Part shown: one piece after another, positions 37,979 through 45,953 of the stretch
Layout of the letters: each line of letters begins with the position of its first letter
Position numbering within the stretch: position 1 is the stretch's first letter
Assembly: GCF_001598295.1 (NCBI RefSeq)
Contig: NZ_BCYR01000008.1
Location: forward strand, 214,323-278,322
Length of the DNA stretch: 64,000 bases
Source of the DNA: Klebsiella ornithinolytica NBRC 105727 = ATCC 31898
GTDB lineage: Bacteria; Pseudomonadota; Gammaproteobacteria; Enterobacterales; Enterobacteriaceae
Direction of reading: 5' to 3'
Made by a program: the position numbers and the translations under genes
Notes under the pieces: generated by a model
What the model was told of the DNA's origin: nothing
Database searches by the model: none
Seen by the model: only the letters and a program-made list of their open reading frames with translations

Positions 37979-38397
37979 GGCTTCACCCCCATGCGCTCAA
38001 ACAGGATGTCCGGGCTGACGAAGCTCATCTCACGGCTTTTCTCCTCCACGGCGACCTGGATGGTATAGCCGGTGGTGGTGCGTTTTCCGCTGTCGGCGGC
38101 GAAAATTTCATAGCCGATGCGCAGCCGGTTTTCGTACTCTTCTATCCGGGCGCGCACGCGAAAACGTTGTTCAAAGGTCAGCACGTCGCGATATTTCACC
38201 CGGGTATCCACCACCGGCCACAGATAGCCGGATTCTTTCATCTGGCGGTAGCCATAGTTGAACTGATTGAGCAGCGCCTCGCGGGCAATCTCAAAGTAGC
38301 GAAAGTAGTTGCCATGCCACACCACGCCCATCATATCGACGTCGTGAAACGGTACGGTCAGCTCTACCTCGGCAGTAAAACGGGGATCGTTAAGCAC
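37975..38397 (-). CDS. apeK: Acyl-CoA/ACP thioesterase, 4-hydroxybenzoyl-CoA type
   Basis: A 140-residue hotdog thioesterase. The family motif VPFHDVDMMGVVWHGNYFRYFE, at residues about 15-36, holds the catalytic aspartate. It may release or edit acyl-ACP in the pathway. Translation starts at a GTG (38397) that follows the apeJ stop by 3 bp and has AGGAG 6 bp upstream. Confidence 0.83.
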   Translation of the reverse strand: MLNDPRFTAEVELTVPFHDVDMMGVVWHGNYFRYFEIAREALLNQFNYGYRQMKESGYLWPVVDTRVKYRDVLTFEQRFRVRARIEEYENRLRIGYEIFAADSGKRTTTGYTIQVAVEEKSREMSFVSPDILFERMGVKP

Positions 38398-38400
38398 CCT

Positions 38401-40092
38401 TTACTCCTTCTCTTTGGCATCCGGCAGCTGCCAGAAATCGAAAAAATTGAACCAGTCCAGCGGCGACTGCAGCGCGTAGTGCTCAAGGCGCTGTGCATAG
38501 CGGTCAATGGCATGCTGTAACGCCGCCTGGCGTTCTGCGCGAGGCAGCGTCAGCGGGTCGGCGAAGGGTTCGCAATGAATATGCAGTTTGCCCTGCTGGC
38601 GCAGCGCAAAAATCAGCTGCACCGGACAGCGCAGGATCGACGCCAGAATAAACGGCCCCTGCGGGAAAGGCGCGGGTTGTCCCATGAACTCACTCCAGCA
38701 GACGCGCCATTCGCCGCCGCGCTGGGGCGTCACGGCGATGCGGTCGCCGACGATAGCCACCCATTCGTTCCGCTCCAGCTTCTCTTTGAGCAGCATCGCG
38801 GTCTCCGGGCCGATATCGGTCACCGGCATCAGGTTGATCCCGGCCTGCGGCGCCATCTCCTCCATGATCTGTTTAAAGCGGCGGGCGTTATCGCTAAACA
38901 CCAGTGCGTTAATGACCTGACCGCCCTGCAATTGCGCCAGCGCCCGGCAGGCCTCGACATCGCCGAGATGGGAGGCCAGCAATAGCTTGCCGCCGGGAGT
39001 CCTGTTGCTGAGCGCTTCTTCCGCTCCGGGAGCGAAAACCACATCGCGTCCGAAGCGTAATTCGCCGCGCCAGCCGGCGATTTTGTCGAGCATCGCCTCG
39101 CCAAAGCGCAGAAAATGGCGATAGCTGTTGAGGTGCGCGGGCAGCGGCTGCTGACGGGCGGTAAGCTGCACGCGCACGCGTGACAGCCAGTTTTGCGAGG
39201 CCTGACGGGCGCGGTGTGCGATCAGCCAATAGACGGCCACCACCGGGTAGAGCAGCCACGAAAACGCCCTACGCCCCAGCAGTCGCCAGACCAGCAGCAT
39301 CAGACGCATTCCCCACAGCCCTTTGACCTCCTGCTGCTGCGCCCAGTGGATTGTCCGACGGCGAAACAGCAGGGAAGGGATACGCGGCAGCATGCCGAGG
39401 AACAGGCGAGTGTGCATCCACGAGATGCGACAGTTGTCCTTAAGCGCATCAAAATGAGACAGCCCGTCCGCGGGATAGGTCACGCGGGTCGCAACAAAAT
39501 GGCTGTCATTACCCTGCCAGTAGAGACGCACCATAACTTCGGTATCGAAATCCATCCGTTTACCCAGCGCCACGCGCTGTGCCAGCTGTAGCGTTGGCGC
39601 AATCGGGTAGACGCGAAAGCCGCACATGCTGTCTTTCAACTGGAGCGAGAGCGTTTCTATCCACACCCAGATGTGGGTAATCCAGCGGCCATAGAGGCGT
39701 GAGCGGGGGATCGTGTTGTCGTAAACGGGACGCCCGGAGATCAGCGCGGTCGGGTGCGCTTGCGCGAGGGTCAGCAGCTGTGGAATATCCTCAATGGCGT
39801 GCTGCCCGTCGGCATCCACCTGCACGGCGTGGCTGAAACCCGCCGCGGCTGCGGCCTGCAGACCGCGGATCACCGCCGCGCCTTTGCCGGCATTTTCCGT
39901 CAGGCGAATCAGCGTCAACCCGGGATCCTGCGCCGCCAGTTGTTCCAGCACCTGGCGCGTCGGCGCGTCGCTGCCATCGTCGACCACAATGCACGGCAGA
40001 TTGCAGGGCCGTAAACGGGCCAGTACCCGGGGCATCATCGCGCCGTGGTTGTAGCAAGGGATCACCACACAGGGCGCGAAGGTTACTGACAT
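38401..40092 (-). CDS. apeJ: Fused GT2 glycosyltransferase and LpxL-like acyltransferase
   Basis: A 563-residue two-domain membrane-associated enzyme. Residues 1-240 are a GT2 glycosyltransferase (CVVIPCYNHGAMMPRVLARL, IVVDDGSDAPTRQ, QVDADGQHAIED). Residues about 300-550 are an LpxL/HtrB-like acyltransferase, with SHLGDVEACRALAQL in the place of the HX4-5(D/E) catalytic motif. The fusion probably builds the glycolipid anchor that carries the polyene acyl chain. It overlaps apeI by 10 bp. Confidence 0.85.
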   Translation of the reverse strand: MSVTFAPCVVIPCYNHGAMMPRVLARLRPCNLPCIVVDDGSDAPTRQVLEQLAAQDPGLTLIRLTENAGKGAAVIRGLQAAAAAGFSHAVQVDADGQHAIEDIPQLLTLAQAHPTALISGRPVYDNTIPRSRLYGRWITHIWVWIETLSLQLKDSMCGFRVYPIAPTLQLAQRVALGKRMDFDTEVMVRLYWQGNDSHFVATRVTYPADGLSHFDALKDNCRISWMHTRLFLGMLPRIPSLLFRRRTIHWAQQQEVKGLWGMRLMLLVWRLLGRRAFSWLLYPVVAVYWLIAHRARQASQNWLSRVRVQLTARQQPLPAHLNSYRHFLRFGEAMLDKIAGWRGELRFGRDVVFAPGAEEALSNRTPGGKLLLASHLGDVEACRALAQLQGGQVINALVFSDNARRFKQIMEEMAPQAGINLMPVTDIGPETAMLLKEKLERNEWVAIVGDRIAVTPQRGGEWRVCWSEFMGQPAPFPQGPFILASILRCPVQLIFALRQQGKLHIHCEPFADPLTLPRAERQAALQHAIDRYAQRLEHYALQSPLDWFNFFDFWQLPDAKEKE

Positions 40093-40436
40093 AGACGGAT
40101 TTTCCCGCTGCTGGCGATATGCCGCGCTTCGCCATCGTGGCGCTGATAGTTGAAGGTGAGTATCTGGCGCGCTTCCTGCCAGTGCAGGGTGAGCGTGACG
40201 GTCGCATCCGGCAGGAGCGGCGCCTGGAATTTGACGTTCTGAATGCTGTGGAACCGCCAGCCTGGCGCCAGCAGCGTGGTGGCGTAATGCATGACCCAGT
40301 CCAGCTGGGCAACGCCGGGCAGCAGCGGCTGTACGGCAAAATGGCCGCTAAACCAGAAAAGGCCAGGATCGAGGTACAAGACAATCTCAACCTGCTGCTG
40401 ATGCGCCTGATTCCCTTCAATTTCATGGGGTTTCAT
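40083..40436 (-). CDS. apeI: Aryl polyene dehydratase (hotdog, ApeI-like)
   Basis: A 117-residue hotdog protein. FWFSGHFAVQPLLPGVAQLDW has the FabA/FabZ pattern HFP-x-x-P-x-x-PG with His as catalytic base. ApeI is known to act as dehydratase with ApeP in this pathway. Homology sets the start at ATG 40436, inside the end of the ligase gene (14-bp overlap). Confidence 0.83.
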   Translation of the reverse strand: MKPHEIEGNQAHQQQVEIVLYLDPGLFWFSGHFAVQPLLPGVAQLDWVMHYATTLLAPGWRFHSIQNVKFQAPLLPDATVTLTLHWQEARQILTFNYQRHDGEARHIASSGKIRLCQ

Positions 40437-41781
40437 GAAATAACTCCTGTAATTGCGCATATACGCGCTTGTTCATGCTGTTCACCGGGATCTCGTCGAT
40501 AATGCGCCAGTAGCGGGGAATGGCGACCGACTCAAGCCTTGGCCGAAGCGCTCGTCTCCACGCCTGCTCAAGGGGTTTATTGGCGGATTGCCACTTCTGA
40601 CGGGTATGGCCATTGAGCACCAGCAGGACACCGATGGCCTGGCGGCCACCGCGGCTGACGGGTAAAGCCACCGCGTCCTGAATTCCCTCCAGTTCCAGCA
40701 GGCGCTGTTCAATTTCGCTGAGTGAAATCCGCTTTTCTTCAATTTTAACCACCCGTCCCCGGCGTCCGGCCAGACGAAACTGTCCGTCATCGGTGAATTG
40801 CAGTGTATCGTCGAGTAGCAGGCCATCTTGATGGGCAATCAGCGGCGAAAATACGCGAAACGCTTCGCCTTCGGGGAGAAAGCTGACCCCGGGGAAAGGC
40901 CGCCAGTCGCCTTGCTCCTGCTCGCGGCAGCGCCAGGCAAGGATGCCGGTTTCGGTACTGCCGTAAATCTCATCCGGCCTGCATTTAAGCCAGTCGTTCG
41001 CCCCGGTCACCTGCTCCCAGGACAGTACTCCGCCGGCAGAGAACAAGATCGCCACCGGCGGCGGATTCAGTCTGGGGTCAAGGCGCTTCAAAAAGGCCGG
41101 ACTGCTGATAAACGCATAGCGATGCCGGGGATCCAGCGCGCTGAGTTGCTCGGCATAATTCAGCATTGCCGCGTCTAGCGGCAGGCCGAGCGCCATGGGC
41201 AGGAAAATGCGAAAGGTCAGGCCGTAAAGATGCTGGGGTGCTACCGACGCGACAATACGACAGCCGGCCAGCCGGTCGGCAAAGTGCGTGGCCAGCAGTT
41301 CAGCCTCGCGGTCGAGAACGGCCAGCGATTTGATAATTCGCTTCGGTTGCCCCGTCGAACCTGAGGTGAACAGCTCAATGGCGGCGTCATCAGCCAGCGG
41401 GTGAAAGGTGACCGTCTGCGTGGGAGAGCGTCGGGAACGGCTGATGACCCATGTCGGGCCGCTCCAGCCAAGGGGCTTTTCACTGAGCACGCCATCGAAC
41501 AGCGCGCGTTGCTCTTCCAGCTGAGAGAGGCGGCTGTGCCCCGGGATCACCGGCGTTTTGTGGGCATGCAGCGTGGCCAGCAGCGCGACCAGAAACAGAT
41601 AGCTGTCGTCAAAACAGAGCGCCCAGCGTTGACCCTGGTGCTGCTGCAGCCGCTCCACGCAGCGCGCAACGTCATTGCGCAGATGGCCCAATGTCCAGAA
41701 CTGGTCTCCTCGCCAGGCCACGAGGGTGTCGGCCGAACGCGGGGCACTCAGCCAGCGGACCACAGAAAGAGGCGGCATCAT
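40423..41781 (-). CDS. apeH: AMP-forming acyl-ACP ligase (aryl starter loading)
   Basis: A 452-residue member of the adenylate-forming ligase superfamily. The phosphate loop IELFTSGSTGQPKRI and the AMP-site YGSTETG are intact, and the C-terminal lysine is present in IPVNSMNKRVYAQ. It is likely to activate 4-hydroxybenzoate-type starters and load them onto a carrier protein. Adjacent ATGs at 41781 and 41778 overlap the apeG stop. The protein is shorter than typical CoA ligases. Confidence 0.85.
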   Translation of the reverse strand: MMPPLSVVRWLSAPRSADTLVAWRGDQFWTLGHLRNDVARCVERLQQHQGQRWALCFDDSYLFLVALLATLHAHKTPVIPGHSRLSQLEEQRALFDGVLSEKPLGWSGPTWVISRSRRSPTQTVTFHPLADDAAIELFTSGSTGQPKRIIKSLAVLDREAELLATHFADRLAGCRIVASVAPQHLYGLTFRIFLPMALGLPLDAAMLNYAEQLSALDPRHRYAFISSPAFLKRLDPRLNPPPVAILFSAGGVLSWEQVTGANDWLKCRPDEIYGSTETGILAWRCREQEQGDWRPFPGVSFLPEGEAFRVFSPLIAHQDGLLLDDTLQFTDDGQFRLAGRRGRVVKIEEKRISLSEIEQRLLELEGIQDAVALPVSRGGRQAIGVLLVLNGHTRQKWQSANKPLEQAWRRALRPRLESVAIPRYWRIIDEIPVNSMNKRVYAQLQELFHETP

Positions 41782-42359
41782 AAGGATTCTCGCTTCATCA
41801 CCCGACGGCGTACCAGCCACTCTCCGGCCATCAGGGCGCCGATCAGCAGATAGGCGATCATGCCGTTCCACGCGGTCCAGAGCGCCATATCACCGTACAG
41901 CGCCGTCAAGAGGGCGATACTGCCATTGACGATAAAAAACAGGCACCAGATCTGCGTGACCCGACGGGTATAGCGCACGGCGGCGGCGGGGAGGTGAGGC
42001 TCTCGTATGCGGGCCAGGCGTTCCACCAGCGGCATGGTTGTCCACAGCGAACCGCCGAACGCAGCCAGCATCACGGCGTTGACCACCAGCGGGTAAAACA
42101 GCAGCAGCTGGTGCGTTTTCAGCAGTGTGCTGGCCACGCAGAGGGCGATCCCCGCCAGCGCGACCACCTGGGTGACGATGCGCAGCGGACCCGCCTGGCG
42201 CCGGGTCTGGCGCAGGCGTAAATAGAGCAGCAGCACCATTAAAGGGAGCAGCCAGCGCAGGCTGTTATGCGCGAGGCCCAGCCAGATGACGCCAGGCCAG
42301 GCCAGCAGGAGCAGGCTTGTCAGCAGCAGAATACCCTTGCGTGGAAGTGCCCCCGACAT
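41778..42359 (-). CDS. apeG: Aryl polyene cluster membrane protein (COG4648 type)
   Basis: A 193-residue integral membrane protein with about five or six helices (residues 10-50, 62-80, 88-106, 135-155, 162-182). Relatives are found almost only in aryl polyene clusters, next to the carrier-protein and ligase genes; no function is known. It follows the carrier-protein gene by 5 bp and overlaps the ligase gene by 4. Confidence 0.8.
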   Translation of the reverse strand: MSGALPRKGILLLTSLLLLAWPGVIWLGLAHNSLRWLLPLMVLLLYLRLRQTRRQAGPLRIVTQVVALAGIALCVASTLLKTHQLLLFYPLVVNAVMLAAFGGSLWTTMPLVERLARIREPHLPAAAVRYTRRVTQIWCLFFIVNGSIALLTALYGDMALWTAWNGMIAYLLIGALMAGEWLVRRRVMKRESL

Positions 42360-42364
42360 GCGGA

Positions 42365-42616
42365 TCAGGCTTCCCGGGACAGGCGTTCGAGGGCATCAAC
42401 CACATCCTGCACGGTACGCACGGCTTTAAATTCTTCTGCTTTGATTTTCTTGCTGGTTTTCTTCTGCAGGTGGACGATCATATCGACCGCGTCGATGCTA
42501 TCCAGCTCCAGGTCTTCGTACAGCCGCGCTTCCGGTTTGATGTCTTCAGGATCGATCTCGAACAGCTTAACCAGCAGTGCCGAGACGTCGGCATAAATAT
42601 CATGTGATTCAGTCAT
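42365..42616 (-). CDS. apeF: Acyl carrier protein (ApeF)
   Basis: An 83-residue acyl carrier protein. The phosphopantetheine serine is in LELDSIDAVDM near residue 38. It carries starter or growing chain and should be activated by the AcpT of this operon. The ATG at 42616 gives the usual carrier-protein N-terminus; the frame is open further upstream. Confidence 0.9.
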   Translation of the reverse strand: MTESHDIYADVSALLVKLFEIDPEDIKPEARLYEDLELDSIDAVDMIVHLQKKTSKKIKAEEFKAVRTVQDVVDALERLSREA

Positions 42617-42626
42617 GGGGCGAGCC

Positions 42627-42884
42627 TCAGGTACGTTGAGCGTCGATAAACGCGGCCAGGGTGGCAACGGAGAAGAAATGCTGGCGCATCTCGTCGCTTT
42701 CGGCGGAGAGCACCACGCCGTAGCGGTTTTTTACCGCCAGCCCCAGTTCCAGGGCGTCGATGGAATCCAGACCCAGGCCATCGCCAAAGAGTGCCGCATC
42801 GGTGTCAATGTCGTCAGCCGACAGTTCTTCCAGATTCAACGTAGTAATTATGAGATTTTTAATTTCAAGATAGAGCGCTTGCAT
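42627..42884 (-). CDS. apeE: Acyl carrier protein (ApeE)
   Basis: The second carrier protein: 85 residues, with the phosphopantetheine site GLGLDSIDALEL. The two carriers share little beyond the DSID motif, so they probably have distinct tasks. ATGs at 42887 and 42884 are adjacent; either start lies inside the end of the acyltransferase gene. Confidence 0.9.
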   Translation of the reverse strand: MQALYLEIKNLIITTLNLEELSADDIDTDAALFGDGLGLDSIDALELGLAVKNRYGVVLSAESDEMRQHFFSVATLAAFIDAQRT

Positions 42885-43680
42885 CATTAATTCCTGAAGT
42901 AGGCGTAGTACCTGATTGTAATTGAAGCAAAAGATGCCGATTTAGCTGCCGTGCCGCCAGCGATGGCGTCTGTGAGCTGGCATCGAAAAACTGGTTGATA
43001 CGTATCCGCTCCCGCACCTCAATCGTAAACAGAGGTTTGGTGGGCGGCGCATCGTACCACTTGCACTGCTTGCCAAGCATGTGCTCGCTGCAGCGGATTG
43101 TCACGACCCGTAAATCGCTGGCGCAGCGCACGGCAATATTGGCCGCGCCGCGCTGTAACGTCATCTGTTCACCGGGGCGCGTCCGCGTGCCTTCGGGGAA
43201 AATCAAAATGGTATCCCCCTGCTGAAGGCGGCTCAGACTGGCGGGCAGCAGCGAATCCGCCTGGTCATTAAGCAGATAATCCGCTGCGCGAATCACGCCG
43301 CTGACGAACGGGTTCTTCAGCAGGCTGCTTTTTACCATGCAGTCGGTTTCCGGCATGATCGAAGCCAGCATCACGTAGTCGATCAGGCTGGGATGGTTGG
43401 CCACCACCAGACAGCCTCGCTCCTGGCGTAGAATATCACCGCCTTCAATGCGGTAATCCAGCACGCCGACGGCTCTGACCACCGCCAAAAAGAGGCGGAA
43501 ACTGGCGGCAATGCTGCGCCGCGCCAGGCGACGGCGACGGGGTTTGTTCCTGATAACGATCAGCAGCAGGTTGAACCAGATGAGGGACAGCAGCAGTCCA
43601 CCAAGACCGAACAAGGCGAAACAGACGCCGGTCATGGCTCCCCGCCAGACCCGGTTCAGACGTGCCAGGATAGGGTTCAT
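42865..43680 (-). CDS. apeD: Lysophospholipid acyltransferase-like protein (ApeD)
   Basis: A 271-residue PlsC-type acyltransferase with an N-terminal membrane helix. The catalytic motif NHPSLID (NHx4D) is at about residues 90-96, and the substrate motif FPEGTR lies downstream. It may transfer acyl chains to the lipid anchor. ATG 43680 overlaps the apeC stop as ATGA, which decides between three in-frame ATGs. Confidence 0.85.
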   Translation of the reverse strand: MNPILARLNRVWRGAMTGVCFALFGLGGLLLSLIWFNLLLIVIRNKPRRRRLARRSIAASFRLFLAVVRAVGVLDYRIEGGDILRQERGCLVVANHPSLIDYVMLASIMPETDCMVKSSLLKNPFVSGVIRAADYLLNDQADSLLPASLSRLQQGDTILIFPEGTRTRPGEQMTLQRGAANIAVRCASDLRVVTIRCSEHMLGKQCKWYDAPPTKPLFTIEVRERIRINQFFDASSQTPSLAARQLNRHLLLQLQSGTTPTSGINDASALS

Positions 43681-44399
43681 GCGCGGCTCCATTGCCACTG
43701 CACGCGCTCGCCGGGCAGGGTAAAGGTGGGGCTGTCCTGCAAATAGTGTTGTAAAAATAACAGGCTTTGCGGTAGCGCGGTCTCTGCGGACGTTTCGCCG
43801 CGACGGGTGACACAGCGCAGCGCCGTCCCGGCTTCAATCACCAGCGCCAGCGCATAGGGCCAGGTCGGCATTTCTGGCGATAGCTGCGGATGATAAAACT
43901 CGGGCAGGTAGCCGTCGAAATCCACCATTAATACCCGCTGATAGCCTGCCTGCAGCAGGCACATGACTTCGCATAGCCCTTGCTGGAAGGTATCCCGCCC
44001 GGCCGACAGAGAGGAGGAAACGATCGGCCGCTGTGCGGCAATCGTCAGATTGCCCACCGCCGAATTATGGACGGAGAGGGCAAAGTCGGTCGGGGAGATG
44101 GCCTGCTGCTGCGCCAGGGCGTGGAGAATACGATAATTGCGTTCAAGTTCGCCGTGGCGACTGGTGTACAGTATGGCGTCGATTTGATGACGGCGCAGCA
44201 TTGCCAGCCCGCACTCAACGGCGAGTTTACTGCCGGAGCTAAGACGTCTGGCGGTCATCATCGGTAATTCGGTTAATTTTGCCTGCGGGGCTGAGGGATC
44301 GAAGGCGTGCGGATGCCGTGACCATTGCTGCCACTGTGTCGCTTCGCTCATTCCCGGGGCTCTGCCCTGCCAGTCAACTATGTTTAGTGCAAATTTCAT
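43677..44399 (-). CDS. apeC: Chain length factor, beta-ketoacyl synthase N-terminal type (ApeC)
   Basis: A 240-residue half-length ketosynthase-like protein. The segment aligned with the active-site cysteine reads LSVHNSAVGNLTIA, with no cysteine, so it cannot condense on its own. ApeC is the known chain length factor partner of the full ketosynthase ApeO. It is the first gene of the operon here. The best-studied clusters have two further genes upstream (apeA, apeB), which are not found here. Confidence 0.83.
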   Translation of the reverse strand: MKFALNIVDWQGRAPGMSEATQWQQWSRHPHAFDPSAPQAKLTELPMMTARRLSSGSKLAVECGLAMLRRHQIDAILYTSRHGELERNYRILHALAQQQAISPTDFALSVHNSAVGNLTIAAQRPIVSSSLSAGRDTFQQGLCEVMCLLQAGYQRVLMVDFDGYLPEFYHPQLSPEMPTWPYALALVIEAGTALRCVTRRGETSAETALPQSLLFLQHYLQDSPTFTLPGERVQWQWSRA

Positions 44400-44430
44400 C
44401 AACGCGTATCCGCGATAAATCGGTGATCTT

Positions 44431-44460
44431 AGTGCCATTTTTAACGGCACTTTTTATTTT
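44431..44460 (+). terminator. Terminator-like hairpin in the aryl polyene leader, plus-strand orientation
   Basis: AGTGCC (44431-44436) pairs with GGCACT (44446-44451), followed by TTTTATTTTT: a canonical Rho-independent layout but on the plus strand, opposite to the ape genes, 32 bp upstream of apeC. It would stop antisense transcription from entering from the left; on the minus strand it would only be a leader hairpin. Confidence 0.55.
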
Positions 44461-44831
44461 TGTTGTGGCACGCGTATACAGTATGGCTAACGCCTGGACC
44501 AACGATGTATTACCGGCCTGGATTGTTTACCGTTCCGCTTTTGGCCGACCGGATATCCGGCCTCAGAATGAGACTGAGGGCATATCGGCAAGCGTATTCA
44601 CCGTATGGCAATTTATGCGGCGAAGTCAGGGCGTATTTTCGATATTTTCACATGCCAGCGCAATTTATTATGGTAACTATTCGCGCCTGAGAGAGATATT
44701 CTGTTATTCCATCAACAGGTCTGTGACCTGACTCTGACATTTCCGCCACATATTCTACCGGGTGGCAAACGAATACATAGGATAATGCCGAAACCGGTCT
44801 CGCATCAGAATAGTCTCTGATCCTGTTCCTC

Positions 44832-44865
44832 TTCAGGAGTCAGCATTTGCGCGCTGACTCCTGAA
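44832..44865 (-). terminator. Hairpin after the small lipoprotein gene
   Basis: TTCAGGAGTCAGC (44832-44844) and GCTGACTCCTGAA (44853-44865) are perfect 13-bp arms with an 8-base loop, 29 bp beyond the lipoprotein stop. No T run follows, so termination would rest on stem strength or Rho. Confidence 0.55.
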
Positions 44866-44894
44866 TCAATGATGGGCTGAGATGACGTGGACAA

Positions 44895-45284
44895 TCACAG
44901 GCTCGAACCAGCGGCTAAATTTACCTGAATATCTTTATCCAGATTGTGGACCCAGCGGTTATAGTTTTTATGGATTTTCCCACCGGAGGCCATCATATTG
45001 CTGCTGCTGACGTAGTGAATAGAATAACCGCTGGCGGAGTAATTAATACGGACCTCAACGACATGGTCGCGAGCCTGCTGACGCGCGGCGATCGCGCCAG
45101 GCGCGGTTTGCGACATGATCCACTGGCGCTGCACGCCGGCCCGCAGAATGGCCTGTTTCACCTGATCCTCAGTATGACCGGCGCTCACGGCGGTCTGGAT
45201 TTGCTCCACCGGCGCGGTGCGCGCACAGCCGGCCAACGCGCCTGCAACCGCAATAGCGGCGAACCACTGCACATACTTTTTCAT
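44895..45284 (-). CDS. Small lipoprotein of unknown function
   Basis: A 129-residue predicted lipoprotein. The signal peptide ends in ALAGC with the acylated Cys20. The mature domain has VKQAILRAGVQRQWIM and the conserved C-terminal GGKIHKNYNRWVHNLDKDI, a pattern I know from small proteobacterial lipoproteins of unknown function. ATG 45284 follows GGGAG by 5 bp; a GTG at 45290 is too close to that site. It is transcribed in the same direction as the aryl polyene operon but 495 bp away, so linkage to pigment export is only a possibility. Confidence 0.75.
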   Translation of the reverse strand: MKKYVQWFAAIAVAGALAGCARTAPVEQIQTAVSAGHTEDQVKQAILRAGVQRQWIMSQTAPGAIAARQQARDHVVEVRINYSASGYSIHYVSSSNMMASGGKIHKNYNRWVHNLDKDIQVNLAAGSSL

Positions 45285-45953
45285 GAACACTCCCTGTCAA
45301 ATTACCGGTAATACAATGAAATGGCTGACGTTAAAAATGAATGTCAGTCGCCATATCGTTCCGGATAAATATCCGGTATGGATTTCCGTGTTGTCTTAAG
45401 ATGAGACGGTTTTCATCATAAAGGATAGCGAGCGAGGCCACCAGCAGTTATGAGTGATAATGAATGGTTTGATGAGGTTGAATTTTAACGACATGGCGGG
45501 AATTCCCGAAGCTTATACCCTTGACATTATTATTCGCCAGACCGTTAATTCGCGGGGGATATTCAGGTAGATCGCTGACGGTATTTAAATAAATATGTCG
45601 TAGATTGCCAGTGGCATGTGTGTTGGCGACGTCCGTTCACTCCGCTGACCGGGTTATCGGTGTTCCCGGGCGAGTCTTGCTCCTCACCCGACGCCGCCTT
45701 CGGCTATTCACATTTGCTCCTGACGAATGGGGCTCTCTTGCCGGCCTGTTCCGGCTAGCGACAAAAACATTCATCCCGTGGCGGAGCGAAAATGACCGTC
45801 AGTTATCCTCTGGCAGCACTTGCTGGCAGACGCTGTACTCGATGCTGAGATTGACCGTGCGGCCCGTCGAGCGCGAATTTCTGCGCCGCGGGCTGCTTTT
45901 GAGCAGACGACGTGGTAATAGTGAAACATTGTTGTAAAAGTCAGGTGGACCCA
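45285..45953. other. Long gap between the lipoprotein gene and yhhS
   Basis: No gene that I can support. A 7-bp-arm palindrome CCGGATA-AA-TATCCGG lies at 45361-45376. Open frames in the right half (45605-45937, plus strand) lack ribosome sites and family resemblance; one short frame (45796-45918) has a coding-like composition but no start codon and may be a gene remnant. E. coli yhhT, expected near here, is missing. Confidence 0.5.

Larger units (their letters stand above)
44400..44894. other. AT-rich leader and promoter region of the aryl polyene operon
   Basis: No supported gene in 495 bp. The segment next to apeC is AT-rich relative to its neighbours, consistent with a promoter or acquired DNA. 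It contains a plus-strand-oriented terminator-like hairpin (44431-44460) and, at the far end, a long hairpin (44832-44865). I could not find a convincing ops/RfaH element. Confidence 0.5.

Noticed and set aside
44279..44731. A 150-codon plus-strand frame across the apeC 5' end and leader
   Set aside because: It overlaps apeC antisense, contains the terminator-like hairpin, and has no family resemblance.
44740..44800. Possible ops/JUMPstart (RfaH) element before the aryl polyene operon
   Set aside because: Only a partial CGGTAG match is seen on the minus strand; the full GGCGGTAG core is absent.
45605..45937. A 110-codon plus-strand frame before yhhS
   Set aside because: It lacks a ribosome site, is rich in Arg and Leu as in shadow frames, and matches nothing I recognise.
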